Shown here: piece after piece, positions 52,266 through 60,653 of the stretch
Layout of the letters: each line of letters starts with the position of its first letter
Position numbering within the stretch: the stretch's first letter is position 1
Source of the DNA: Leifsonia sp. Root4
GTDB lineage: Bacteria > Actinomycetota > Actinomycetes > Actinomycetales > Microbacteriaceae
NCBI RefSeq assembly: GCF_001425085.1
Contig: NZ_LMDN01000003.1
Location: 289,089 to 353,088 of the forward strand
Reading direction: 5' to 3'
DNA length: 64,000 nucleotides
Program-made: the position numbers and the translations under genes
Notes under the pieces: model-generated
What the model was told of the DNA's origin: nothing
The model's input: only the letters and a program-made list of their open reading frames with translations
The model's database searches: none

Positions 52266-53425
52266 GAATCGGCTGGGCGATAGCGGCCACGGCGGCTGCG
52301 GCTAGCATCGCCATTGGAGGACTTGGCCTGGTCATTGCAAGGCGCCTCACTGCCCCCGTGGTTCGGCGAAGCTATGAGCTCACAATTCGGGGTGTGGATA
52401 CTTCGGGGGAGCGGCCGATCGTTCTCCTCGACCGCACTCCGCACACCGCCGCGCCCGGCCTCTACTGCCTCCTGCTCGAGAATGGTGGTTTAGTTCGCCT
52501 TTCGAGCGAAGTCGAAAACCATGGACCGGAGCGCATCGGCCGGGAAGTCTTGGGAACGCTCGATGAGGGCCTGAGAACTGGTGCACGAGCATCCTGGAGC
52601 GGCATCTACTTCTCCAGCCCGGAGGATGCCGGCCTTGAAGCAACGGACGTCGACGTGCAGACGGACGTCGGCACAGCGCCGGCTTGGCTCGTCACCCCGC
52701 CCGCGGGCTCTTCGTCGACGTGGGCGATCCACGTGCACGGCCTCGGAAGCCCGCGCTCAGGAACGCTTCGTGGCGTGCAGGTTGCCAACGAGGCCGGACT
52801 CACGTCGCTCGTCGTGAGTTACCGGAATGACGGCGAAGGTCCAACAGTCGGATCGGGACGATCAACGCTCGGCGCCACCGAGGTTGACGACGTGCGGGCT
52901 GCCGTGCGCTACGCGCTCGCGCACAGGGCGCGCCACGTCATCCTGTTCGGCTGGTCGATGGGTGCGACGATCGCGCTGCAACTCTCTGCCGAACCCGCGT
53001 TTCGGGGGGTCGTTGCGGGGCTCGTGCTTGAGTCGCCCGTGCTTAACTGGGGCGCGACGATCAGCGCAAACTGCACTCGATCAGGGTTGCCGGCTTGGGC
53101 GGGTGCCCTCGCCGCGCCGTGGCTCGACAACTGGCTGCTCGCTCGCGTCACTGGTCTCGGTGATTCCGTCAAGTTGCGCCGTTTCGATTGGATTGCGCGT
53201 GCCGACGAACTTGCCTTACCGACACTCATCCTCCACGGTTCCACCGACACGTCGACACCGATCTCGGTATCGGCTCGTCTCCGCGATCTCCGGCCCGACG
53301 TCGTACACCTCGAGAAGTTCGACGCTGGTCACACGATGACTTGGAACGAAGCTCCGGCGCGATGGCGTGCGACTGTGATGTCTTCGCTCGAAGACGAGAT
53401 TCGACCTTCTTCAGGCATCGGCTGA
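52262..53425 (+). CDS. Membrane-anchored alpha/beta hydrolase
   Basis: 387 residues. An N-terminal membrane helix (about 4-26) anchors an alpha/beta-hydrolase domain with the oxyanion region HVHGLGSPRS, nucleophile elbow GWSMG (S232), acid D329 (HGSTDTSTP) and H357 (DAGHTMTW). A complete triad suggests an active esterase or peptidase-like enzyme outside or at the membrane. It overlaps the 7-TM gene by 4 bases, so it belongs to the switch operon and might make or remove a signal. Substrate unknown. Confidence 0.87.
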   Translation: MRIGWAIAATAAAASIAIGGLGLVIARRLTAPVVRRSYELTIRGVDTSGERPIVLLDRTPHTAAPGLYCLLLENGGLVRLSSEVENHGPERIGREVLGTLDEGLRTGARASWSGIYFSSPEDAGLEATDVDVQTDVGTAPAWLVTPPAGSSSTWAIHVHGLGSPRSGTLRGVQVANEAGLTSLVVSYRNDGEGPTVGSGRSTLGATEVDDVRAAVRYALAHRARHVILFGWSMGATIALQLSAEPAFRGVVAGLVLESPVLNWGATISANCTRSGLPAWAGALAAPWLDNWLLARVTGLGDSVKLRRFDWIARADELALPTLILHGSTDTSTPISVSARLRDLRPDVVHLEKFDAGHTMTWNEAPARWRATVMSSLEDEIRPSSGIG

Positions 53426-53675
53426 CAGCATCGAAGCTCCGCTCGAATGAGCAAGTACCGGGTCTCGCAGCCTCACAATCGTTTCGGCCAACGCCGACAG
53501 ACAGGATCCGTTGCACGAACAAACCTTGAGCCCAGTTCCTACGAAGTCCGTGATCGGACGCTACGGTTACTCTCATCGCGTGCGCGGCATGGTGCCCTCA
53601 GTAGTTGTTGAGGAATGAGGCACAACTGCCAGACGAGGGTTCCAGCGTGGGCGACGAGATCAGATAGGTGACGGA

Positions 53676-54608
53676 ATGAGCGACGTGGAATCCGTGTGGC
53701 ACTACACGACGGCTGATGGGCTTCACAGCATAGTGAGCCGAAACGTGCTGTGGGCGACCTCCTACCGCTTTATGAACGACTCGAAAGAGCCAAAGTATGC
53801 CACCAGCGTCCTCACCGAGGCTGCCAGCGAAGTGCGGAAGGATCTCGATCCGGCGCACGTCCCTCGCTTCGATCGCCTTATGCGATTCGCGGCCCGCAAT
53901 GGACTCGAGGCATTCCTGCTATGCGCCGCCCGCAAGCCTGACCTACTGACTGTTTGGCGGGGATATGGCTCGGCAGTCCCGTACGCGATCGAACTGGATG
54001 CAACGGTGGACTTGCTCCCCGTCGAGCAAGACAGCGCGAGCGCACACCCGTCTCCTCCCGCCGGGTGGGAGCCCGAGATCGTCGATGAGGATGACGAGGG
54101 TAACCCCATCTTTGGGCAAGATCCAGACGCGATACAGATCGAGATTCAACGCTGGACGGCAGTGCAATACAAAGCGAAACCAGCGCGCAAGCGGGTCGAG
54201 CGCATCGCGAAGCTCGCTGCCAAGCAGCCCAACCCGCTCAGCGAACACTTATTGCCATGGATGGAACTCGGTGGCATCGACCTACTCCAGCTTAAGCATC
54301 CTGCATTCGTTGATGAACGGGAAGCGCGCACTGTTTTTGAAGTGAATCCACGATGGAAATTCGTCAAGCACCGCGCGACCCGGTTTGGGCTCACCCCCTA
54401 CATCGAAGTTTCCGCCGCCGATGACGATAATCAGTACGCGAGCAATGATCGCTTCGTGACGCATCCGGCCAAGAAATTGCCGATCCGTGCCGTGCACATT
54501 GGTCCCAGCCCGCTTGGTGAAGAATCTGTCGCCGCCCTGCGAGAGTTTCTTGAGTTCAACGGATATCCAGATTTGCCAGTTCTGAAGAGTGATACGCCGT
54601 TTAGATGA
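53676..54608 (+). CDS. DUF2971 protein, candidate defence or toxin cargo
   Basis: 310 residues, ATG 53676. The start WHYTTADGLHSIVSRNVLWATSYRFMNDSKEPKYA is the hallmark of DUF2971, and it resembles the H-Y-T opening of ADP-ribosyltransferase-like folds (Tpt1/DarT style). Further conserved parts are FLLCAARKPDLLTVWRGYG and LKHPAFVDEREAR. Function in this family is not established. It lies alone between the switch operon (250-base gap) and the relaxase region and is lower in GC; an anti-phage or toxin role is inference. Confidence 0.7.
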   Translation: MSDVESVWHYTTADGLHSIVSRNVLWATSYRFMNDSKEPKYATSVLTEAASEVRKDLDPAHVPRFDRLMRFAARNGLEAFLLCAARKPDLLTVWRGYGSAVPYAIELDATVDLLPVEQDSASAHPSPPAGWEPEIVDEDDEGNPIFGQDPDAIQIEIQRWTAVQYKAKPARKRVERIAKLAAKQPNPLSEHLLPWMELGGIDLLQLKHPAFVDEREARTVFEVNPRWKFVKHRATRFGLTPYIEVSAADDDNQYASNDRFVTHPAKKLPIRAVHIGPSPLGEESVAALREFLEFNGYPDLPVLKSDTPFR

Positions 54609-55032
54609 GCGGGCTCGTGCCTCGCGAGTGCCTTTTCACGTAGCAGCCGAGTAACTGCATGCAGTTGCTCGGGCCCAGTCGAAAACCTGTATTGGACGTC
54701 GCGCGCCGAGTCTCGCACGCACCGCAGAAGCGGGTCAGGAGCGCCGCCCAGGGGAGGGCGGCGTTGCACTTGGTACTGGGTCGCTGAAACCGGTCGCACG
54801 TCGACTGGTAGGTCCAGGCCGATGCCTCGGCCTTCTCCTCACCTGTCGAGGACGCTCTATACGAAGCAGGTGCACGACCGACCGTCACTTCTTGACGCTG
54901 GACCCCAGATTGACTTGTGCGGAACGGCCCAGCGATCGGGATGAACGAAGCGTTGACCAGCCGTCCATTCAGGGTCCCACGCCTCTTGCAGATCGAGGCG
55001 GCGCACCTTCTGCGCGAAGGCTGAGGTGCGCG
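54609..55032. other. Hairpin-rich region upstream of the relaxase; oriT candidate
   Basis: No gene is seen. Three dyads lie in ~190 bases: 54648-54673, a 26-base near-perfect palindrome centred on AACTGCATGCAGTT; 54742-54763, CGCCGCCC / GGGCGGCG with a 6-base loop; and 54816-54833, AGGCCGA-TGCC-TCGGCCT. Clustered dyads just before a MobF relaxase gene are typical of a transfer origin, though one may also terminate the DUF2971 transcript. Confidence 0.5.
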
Positions 55033-58000
55033 GTGACGGTGTCGATGCGGGTGATGAGCGCGGGGGACGGGTACAAGTACCTCCTGCACACCGTCGCCGC
55101 TGCCGACGGCAACCGCTCGCTTTCGACGCCGCTCACGCGCTACTACCAGGCGAAGGGCACGCCGCCAGGGTGCTGGATAGGCGACGGCGTCCGCGGGCTG
55201 GGCGATGGCCGGATCGCTCATGGCGACGAAGTCACGGAGCCGCAGTTGCAGTTGCTGATTGGCATGGGACGGGACCCGGTCAGCGGAGAACCGCTCGGGC
55301 GTGCATACCCCGTTTACCCAAGTGCCACGGAGCGGACGGCAGCGGACGACGCCGAGCTCGACCAGGAACCCGGCCCAACAGAGCGGGCCGCGGCACCCGC
55401 AGTTGATGTGCAGGGGGAATCGGGCAGCGGGAGACGGCGGGCGGTCGCGGGCTACGACTTCACATTCTCGATTCCGAAGTCGGCGAGTGTCCTGTGGGGT
55501 ATTGCGGATGCGCATATCCAGGCGACCATTGCGCGCGCCCACCACGCGGCGGTTGCCGAGGTGGTTGTGTTCATCGAGCGCGAGGTTGCGGCGACCAGGA
55601 CCGGAGGTATGGCGGGCGACGGCGCTGTTGCTCAGGTCGACGTGATGGGGCTGGTCGCGACGGCGTTCGATCACTTCGACAGCCGGGCCGGTGACCCGCA
55701 CCTGCACACGCACATCGTGATCAGCAACAAGGTGCAGACCGTGCTCGATGGCAAGTGGCGCTCGCTCGACGGCCGGCCGATGCACGCAGCTGTCGTTGCA
55801 CTCTCCGAGTTGCACGAGGCGCTCTTCGCGGATGCGCTCACGCGCGCGCTCGGCGTGGAATGGGAGATGCGCGCGCGGGGGAGCGACCGCAATCCCGCGT
55901 GGGCGATCAGATCTGTTCCTGAAGCGCTCGTTACCGATTTCTCGACGCGGTCGCGGCACATCGACATCGAGGCCGACCGACTGATCGACGCGTACGTGAG
56001 CGAGCACGGTCACCGGCCAAACCCGACGACGATCACGAAGCTGCGCGCACGTGCAACGTTGTCTACGCGGCCAGAGAAAGAAGTGCACTCGCTCGCAGAA
56101 CTGACGGCGGAATGGAGCGAGCACGCCGCCCGCATGCTGGGGACGGAGGCGACGGCTTGGGCGAGCGTTGCGGCCGCGAGCCGGCCGGTGCGCCTGTTGC
56201 GTGCAGAGGATGTGCCGCTCGACGTGATCGCTGCGACCGGGCAGAGCGTGATGAAGACCGTGAGCGAGAAACGTTCTACATGGCGGCACTGGAACCTTGC
56301 GGCCGAAGCTGCACGCCAGACGATGCACTATCGCTTCGCTGCGGCATCCGACCGCGAAGCCGTTGTGGGTCTCATCGTTGACGCCGCCGAATGGGCCTCG
56401 CTTCAGCTCACGCCACCGGAGCTGGCCACGAGCCCGGCCGCATTCCGGCGCGGTGACGGCACATCTGTATTTCGCCCGAAGCACTCCATCGTGTTCACTT
56501 CGCACGAGCTGCTCGATGCGGAAGCGCGGTTGCTCGAGCGCGCCGCGGACGAGACCGGACCACGCATCCCACTGACCGCGTTGCGTTCGACCGCCTCTCG
56601 AAAACTCGCGGGCGGGCTGGGCGATGATCAAATCGCGGCGCTGACGGCTGTCGCCGGATCGGGGCGAGTCATCGATGTGCTCATCGGACCAGCCGGCGCG
56701 GGTAAGACGACGGCAATGCAGGTGCTTCGGCGGGCATGGGAGCGCGAGCGCGGGGTGGGCTCTGTCGTTGGGCTCGCCCCTTCTGCAGCCGCCGCGAACG
56801 TGCTTGCGGAGGACATTGGCATCACGACAGAGAATTTGGCCAAGTGGTGGCAGAACCACCTGAACAACGTTCGTCCCTTCGAAGCCGGGCAGCTCGTGAT
56901 CATCGACGAGGCATCCCTGGCGGGTACCCTGCAGCTGGATCGCATCACCGCGCTCGCCTCGGAAGCCGGAGCGAAGGTGCTGCTCGTGGGCGACTACGCC
57001 CAGCTGCAGTCAGTCGACGCGGGAGGTGCGTTCTCCCTGCTCGTGCACAACCGGGCGGATGCGCCTGAGCTCGTTGACGTGCACCGCTTCGTGCACGAGT
57101 GGGAGAAGGCGGCATCACTCGGATTGCGGCAGGGCATTCCCGAGGTGATCGACCAGTACGTCGCTTACGGTCGTGTGCGCGACGGCAGCACAGATGCAAT
57201 GGCGGATGCCGCCTATCTCGCATGGCGCTTGGACGCCCGGGCCGGCCGGTCGACCGTGCTGATCAGCGACTCGAACGAGACGGTCGCGTCGCTCAACCTG
57301 CGCGCCCGCACTGATGGCATTCTGGACGGCCGTGTGGACGCGCTCCACGAAGTCGCCCTGCACGACGGCACGGCCGCCTCGGTCGGCGACACGGTCATCA
57401 CCCGCCGCAACGACCGCCGGCTGCATACAGCCCGCACGTGGGTACGCAACGGCGACCGGTGGACGGTGCTTGCCGTGGGGCAGAAAGGCTCGATCGAGGT
57501 GCGTAGGCAAGGTCGCCCATGGGGGAGTACGGCGGTGCTTCCCGCCGACTACGTGCAGCAACACGTTGAACTCGGCTATGCCGTCACCTCCTATCGTGCC
57601 CAGGGAATCACGACCGACACCGCTCATGTCGTCGTGGCGTCGGGGACGTCACGGGAAAACTTCTACGTCGCAATGACCCGCGGACGGGAGGCGAACACCG
57701 CCTACGTCTCCGTCGACCGGCCCGATGTCGCCCATGGCGGGCCGCGCCCGGGCGACGATTCCGAGCCGTCGGCGCGCAGCATCCTGTTCGGCGTTCTGGA
57801 TCACGTCGGCGCAGAGCTCTCCGCACATGAGACACTCGCGGCGGAACAGGTGGCCTGGGGATCGATCGCGCAACTCGCGGCGGAGTATGAGACCATCGCG
57901 GCGGTCGCGCAGCAAGCCCGATGGTCCTCGCTGGTGCGGAGTAGTGGGCTCACGCCAGACCAAGCCGACGCCGTCATCGACTCGGATGCATTCGGGCCCT

Positions 58001-58593
58001 TGGGAGCAGAGCTCCGGCGGGCCGAGGCAAACCACGTGGACGTCGAACGGCTGCTTCCGCATCTGGTCTGGGCGCGTGGGTATGACGATGCGCAAGACAT
58101 CGCGGCCGTTCTGCGCACGCGAATCATGAGGGCAGTGGCGCAGGATGGTGGCGCTGGCCGCGCGCGGAGGACTCCGCAACTGATCGCAGGGCTCATCCCG
58201 ACGGCCGTCGGGCCAATGGATGCCGACTTGGCTCGTGCCTTGGTCGAGCGCGGATCGCTCATTGAAGTGCGCGCAAAGGAGCTCGTCGATCACGCGCGGC
58301 GCGCGAAGGCAGAGTGGGTCCAAGCCCTTGGCGCACCGCCGCGTGCAGCGCCTGCTGCCGCGGAGTGGCAGCGACATGCCCGCACGGTGGCGGCATACCG
58401 CGATCGCTACGGCGTTACTGGCTCAGGTCCGCTTGGCCCCTCGTCGCTGACGACGGCGCAAGAGCTTGATGCCGCGCGTGCGCGTGCTGCTCTCGAGGCG
58501 TCGCGGCGGCTGGCGAGTAGCGATTCCGAACCACTGAGGGCGCCGAGCCCGACTGTCGCCGCGCACCTTCCATCCGTCGGATTGCAGGTTTAG
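55033..58593 (+). CDS. MobF-family relaxase-helicase (TraA-like)
   Basis: 1186 residues from GTG 55033 (MTVSMRVMSAGDGYKYL). Relaxase domain: N-terminal Tyr cluster (YKYLL; RYYQAKG) and the metal-binding H223-x-H225-x-H227 (GDPHLHTHIVISNKVQ). The superfamily 1 helicase part has Walker A GPAGAGKT (553-560), Walker B QLVIIDEASLAG, LLVGDYAQLQSVDAGGAF and motif VI YVAMTRGREANTAYV. It nicks oriT, stays on the 5' end and unwinds the strand for export. The upstream open frame to 54892 covers the hairpin region and is not counted. Confidence 0.93.
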   Translation: MTVSMRVMSAGDGYKYLLHTVAAADGNRSLSTPLTRYYQAKGTPPGCWIGDGVRGLGDGRIAHGDEVTEPQLQLLIGMGRDPVSGEPLGRAYPVYPSATERTAADDAELDQEPGPTERAAAPAVDVQGESGSGRRRAVAGYDFTFSIPKSASVLWGIADAHIQATIARAHHAAVAEVVVFIEREVAATRTGGMAGDGAVAQVDVMGLVATAFDHFDSRAGDPHLHTHIVISNKVQTVLDGKWRSLDGRPMHAAVVALSELHEALFADALTRALGVEWEMRARGSDRNPAWAIRSVPEALVTDFSTRSRHIDIEADRLIDAYVSEHGHRPNPTTITKLRARATLSTRPEKEVHSLAELTAEWSEHAARMLGTEATAWASVAAASRPVRLLRAEDVPLDVIAATGQSVMKTVSEKRSTWRHWNLAAEAARQTMHYRFAAASDREAVVGLIVDAAEWASLQLTPPELATSPAAFRRGDGTSVFRPKHSIVFTSHELLDAEARLLERAADETGPRIPLTALRSTASRKLAGGLGDDQIAALTAVAGSGRVIDVLIGPAGAGKTTAMQVLRRAWERERGVGSVVGLAPSAAAANVLAEDIGITTENLAKWWQNHLNNVRPFEAGQLVIIDEASLAGTLQLDRITALASEAGAKVLLVGDYAQLQSVDAGGAFSLLVHNRADAPELVDVHRFVHEWEKAASLGLRQGIPEVIDQYVAYGRVRDGSTDAMADAAYLAWRLDARAGRSTVLISDSNETVASLNLRARTDGILDGRVDALHEVALHDGTAASVGDTVITRRNDRRLHTARTWVRNGDRWTVLAVGQKGSIEVRRQGRPWGSTAVLPADYVQQHVELGYAVTSYRAQGITTDTAHVVVASGTSRENFYVAMTRGREANTAYVSVDRPDVAHGGPRPGDDSEPSARSILFGVLDHVGAELSAHETLAAEQVAWGSIAQLAAEYETIAAVAQQARWSSLVRSSGLTPDQADAVIDSDAFGPLGAELRRAEANHVDVERLLPHLVWARGYDDAQDIAAVLRTRIMRAVAQDGGAGRARRTPQLIAGLIPTAVGPMDADLARALVERGSLIEVRAKELVDHARRAKAEWVQALGAPPRAAPAAAEWQRHARTVAAYRDRYGVTGSGPLGPSSLTTAQELDAARARAALEASRRLASSDSEPLRAPSPTVAAHLPSVGLQV

Positions 58594-58703
58594 ACTGACC
58601 CCAAGCAACCTCTTATGCGCCGTCGCTCAGTGCGACGACATGACTGCCACTTTCGGACAGCCCTTCCAATGTTCTCGTTGCCGAACGCTCGGAGGGTTGC
58701 ATG

Positions 58704-59111
58704 ATGTTCGGATTCGCTTTGAGTTTCGCGTCTCACGCCCACTATCTGCTGCGTCGCTTCTTGCCGACCAATGTCTTGCTCGACGCGATCCACAGTCGCC
58801 GCGGCTTGAAATGGGGCGTCCCCGCGATGCTGCTCGCCATTCCCTACGGGCTCGCCGCGGTCTATTGCTCCGGCGCGGTCCAAGCCGGTGGCTCGGGCTG
58901 GTTGAGCGCGTTCGCGTTGCTGTTCGTATGGAACGCGTTGAGATTAGTCGTGGCCGGGCCGGTTGCCGCAACCCAACTAATCCACGTGCGCGCCTGTGAG
59001 GCGCGAGCGCGACGGCGCCCATGCGTTGGCACCGCGCGCGGACGCGCTGCGGTTGGAGATTTCGCAATGCCAGTTCGATCGCCTGCTCGCGGGGACGTCG
59101 CCATCAGGTGA
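58704..59111 (+). CDS. Small membrane protein downstream of the relaxase
   Basis: 135 residues; GGAGGG lies 7 bases before ATG 58704 (ATG 58701 is also possible). The start FALSFASHAHYLLRRFLPTNVLLDAIHSRRGLKWG and two membrane helices (PAMLLAIPYGLAAVYCSGAV; WLSAFALLFVWNALRLVVAG) recall a small protein often seen after TraA genes in actinobacterial elements. The last ~40 residues are Arg-rich and look unlike a fold, so the end may be frameshifted. Role unknown. Confidence 0.65.
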   Translation: MFGFALSFASHAHYLLRRFLPTNVLLDAIHSRRGLKWGVPAMLLAIPYGLAAVYCSGAVQAGGSGWLSAFALLFVWNALRLVVAGPVAATQLIHVRACEARARRRPCVGTARGRAAVGDFAMPVRSPARGDVAIR

Positions 59112-59504
59112 GATCCCGTCTGCGATCGGAGTGGGTTTGGCCGGTGGACGTGCTTCTGGCCAATTCGAGGTGACGCGCTCTCGCTGCGCACTGCGACGTC
59201 GGCCGCGGCTCAGGGCCAAACCCACTCCTGGCTCCAATCGATACAGTGCGATGCTGGCTGCCGTCGATTCTTGCCGCCGTCACGCTCGTGATTCAAAACG
59301 GTGCAGACCATCCCCGGTCGCCTCGTTGTCATGTCCCGATAGGTGGCCGGCCCTGAGTTTCGCGCAGCGCAGCGCGCTCCGGCCCACACCGAACCGCATA
59401 TTGCGCCATCAACGAGTTCGTCGACAGCATCCGGTACCGCGACGGGAGCCACACACCTTGCGGATACGCGCGGATGGGTTGTGCGACGGCTTGTGCGGCC
59501 TGAG
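59112..59504. other. Gap at the presumed right side of the ICE
   Basis: No credible gene is found in this 393-base stretch. It contains the 101-base inverted-repeat structure at 59128-59228. I looked for the tRNA-Met 3' sequence (GTTCAAGTCCCGTCCGCC) and saw no copy. Confidence 0.5.
59128..59228. repeat. 101-base structure with perfect 15-base inverted ends
   Basis: GGAGTGGGTTTGGCC (59128-59142) is exactly inverted as GGCCAAACCCACTCC (59214-59228), with 71 bases between. No duplicated flanking target is evident. It could be a miniature mobile element, a recombination site or an RNA hairpin. Confidence 0.7.
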
Positions 59505-60503
59505 TCAGTGGGTCCCGCCGGCGACCAACCTGAACTTTGGGGTCGGGATCGGCGGGGCGATCTGACCGTCCAAGCGAGCGCGCAAGTCACTTGCGATTCC
59601 GGAAATGAGCTCGCGGAAGCTCGTGTCGACTGACGACAATTGAGGCGACCACAGCTGCCCTACGCGGGTATTGTCGACTCCAATAATGGCTATTTCCTCT
59701 GGTACGCGGAGGCCGAGGTCGCGAGCTCCTGCTAGGAGGGCCAGGGCCACATCGTCGTTGTAACAGGCGACACCGACGGGTGCGCCCTCCGCCAGGATCT
59801 GGCGGATCGCTGCCGCCCCGCCGGGCGCATCGATCGGCACGTTGACCTGACGAGGTTCAGGAATGCCATGCTGCGCGCAGTACTCGCGTAGACCGGCCAA
59901 TCTGTACGGACCATAGAGGTCGTCGCGCTGGTCAGCAATCGCGGCGAACCAGAGGGGCTTGGGGCCTTTCGCAAGTAGTGCATCCGCCTGTAGTTCTGCG
60001 ATACCGCCGTCCAGCGTGCTCGTTAGAGGTCGGCGAGGCGTGATTATGGTTCCGCGATCCTCGAGATAGTCCCGGTCTTCGGGTGAAAGCACGCCGAGAT
60101 CCACCAGAGCGAGGGGGCGTAGCGCCAGAACGGCGTCCCTAGTTGCTTTCGGTGTTTCGCTCGCGAATCGCACAACCACGTTGCCCGCTCTGGGGCCGGT
60201 GGATTCCACGACTTGGTCTACCGCGTCCTGCAGGTTGCTTCCGAACGTCGTGTTCGGTAACAGCACGACAATCGTGTCCGAGCGACCGCTCTTGAGGGAT
60301 CGGCCAGCAAGCGACGGGCGATAGTCCAGAGCCGTCGCCGCAGCAAGCACGCGCTGATGCGTGGCATCGGGATAACGCTCACCCTTGCCGTTCAGGATGT
60401 TGCTCACCGTCGAGCGTGAGACGCCTGCCTGACGAGCAACGTCATGGCTGGTCACGGCACGTCGCGCCTCTTCAATCCGCTCCACTACGCCATCATCGCA
60501 CAT
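59505..60503 (-). CDS. LacI family transcriptional regulator
   Basis: 332 residues. The N-terminal helix-turn-helix and hinge are typical: TSHDVARQAGVSRSTVSNILNG...YPDATHQRVLAAATALDYRPSLAGRSLKSG. The periplasmic-binding-like effector domain follows, with GVACYNDDVALALLAGARDLGLRVPEEIAIIGVDNT near the end. It is divergent from the ABC transporter, with palindromes between them, so it most likely represses the transporter until a ligand binds. Confidence 0.93.
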   Translation of the reverse strand: MCDDGVVERIEEARRAVTSHDVARQAGVSRSTVSNILNGKGERYPDATHQRVLAAATALDYRPSLAGRSLKSGRSDTIVVLLPNTTFGSNLQDAVDQVVESTGPRAGNVVVRFASETPKATRDAVLALRPLALVDLGVLSPEDRDYLEDRGTIITPRRPLTSTLDGGIAELQADALLAKGPKPLWFAAIADQRDDLYGPYRLAGLREYCAQHGIPEPRQVNVPIDAPGGAAAIRQILAEGAPVGVACYNDDVALALLAGARDLGLRVPEEIAIIGVDNTRVGQLWSPQLSSVDTSFRELISGIASDLRARLDGQIAPPIPTPKFRLVAGGTH

Positions 60504-60549
60504 CTCATTTCGGTCTCAGCGGTCGTAGTTGGAGATTGTTGGTGGATTT

Positions 60550-60565
60550 AGGCACACGTGTGCCT
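60550..60565. promoter_or_regulatory. LacI-type operator candidate 1
   Basis: Perfect 16-base palindrome AGGCACACGTGTGCCT with a central CG, as in LacI-family operators, in the divergent promoter region. Confidence 0.7.
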
Positions 60566-60591
60566 TAGAGTTAGGTGTCGCGCGTCACTAA

Positions 60592-60605
60592 GTCGAGTAC
60601 TCGAC
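60592..60605. promoter_or_regulatory. Second palindrome in the transporter leader
   Basis: Perfect 14-base palindrome GTCGAGTACTCGAC, centred 41 bases (about four helical turns) from the first and 49 bases before the binding-protein ATG. Confidence 0.5.
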
Positions 60606-60653
60606 GACATGACCTCATCACTACACGCTTCCGTGCAAGACAAAGGAGTCACA

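Larger units (their letters stand above)
20087..59112. mobile_element. Integrative and conjugative element with type IV secretion genes (right end uncertain)
   Basis: It starts at the 3' end of tRNA-Met with excisionase and tyrosine integrase, carries a full set of conjugation genes (coupling protein, VirB4, SCO6880-type, VirB6/TrbL, M23 protein, MobF relaxase), establishment genes (ArdC, primase-polymerase, SSB, DprA) and cargo. The left end is clear. The right end is placed after the last conjugation-linked gene at about 59.1 kb, but no copy of the tRNA 3' sequence was found by eye, so the real end may lie elsewhere, including beyond the window. Confidence 0.7.

Noticed and set aside
54601-56859. 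752-residue minus-strand frame opposite the relaxase N-terminus
   Set aside because: Arg/His-rich composition and no motif; the relaxase is unmistakable on the other strand.
59100-59120. Right attachment site at GATCCCGTCTGCGATC
   Set aside because: Only a few bases match the tRNA-Met 3' end (CCCGTCCGCC); not enough to call an attachment repeat.
58996-59565. 189-residue plus-strand frame after the relaxase block
   Set aside because: It overlaps the small membrane protein and the LacI gene end, spans the inverted-repeat structure and shows no family features.
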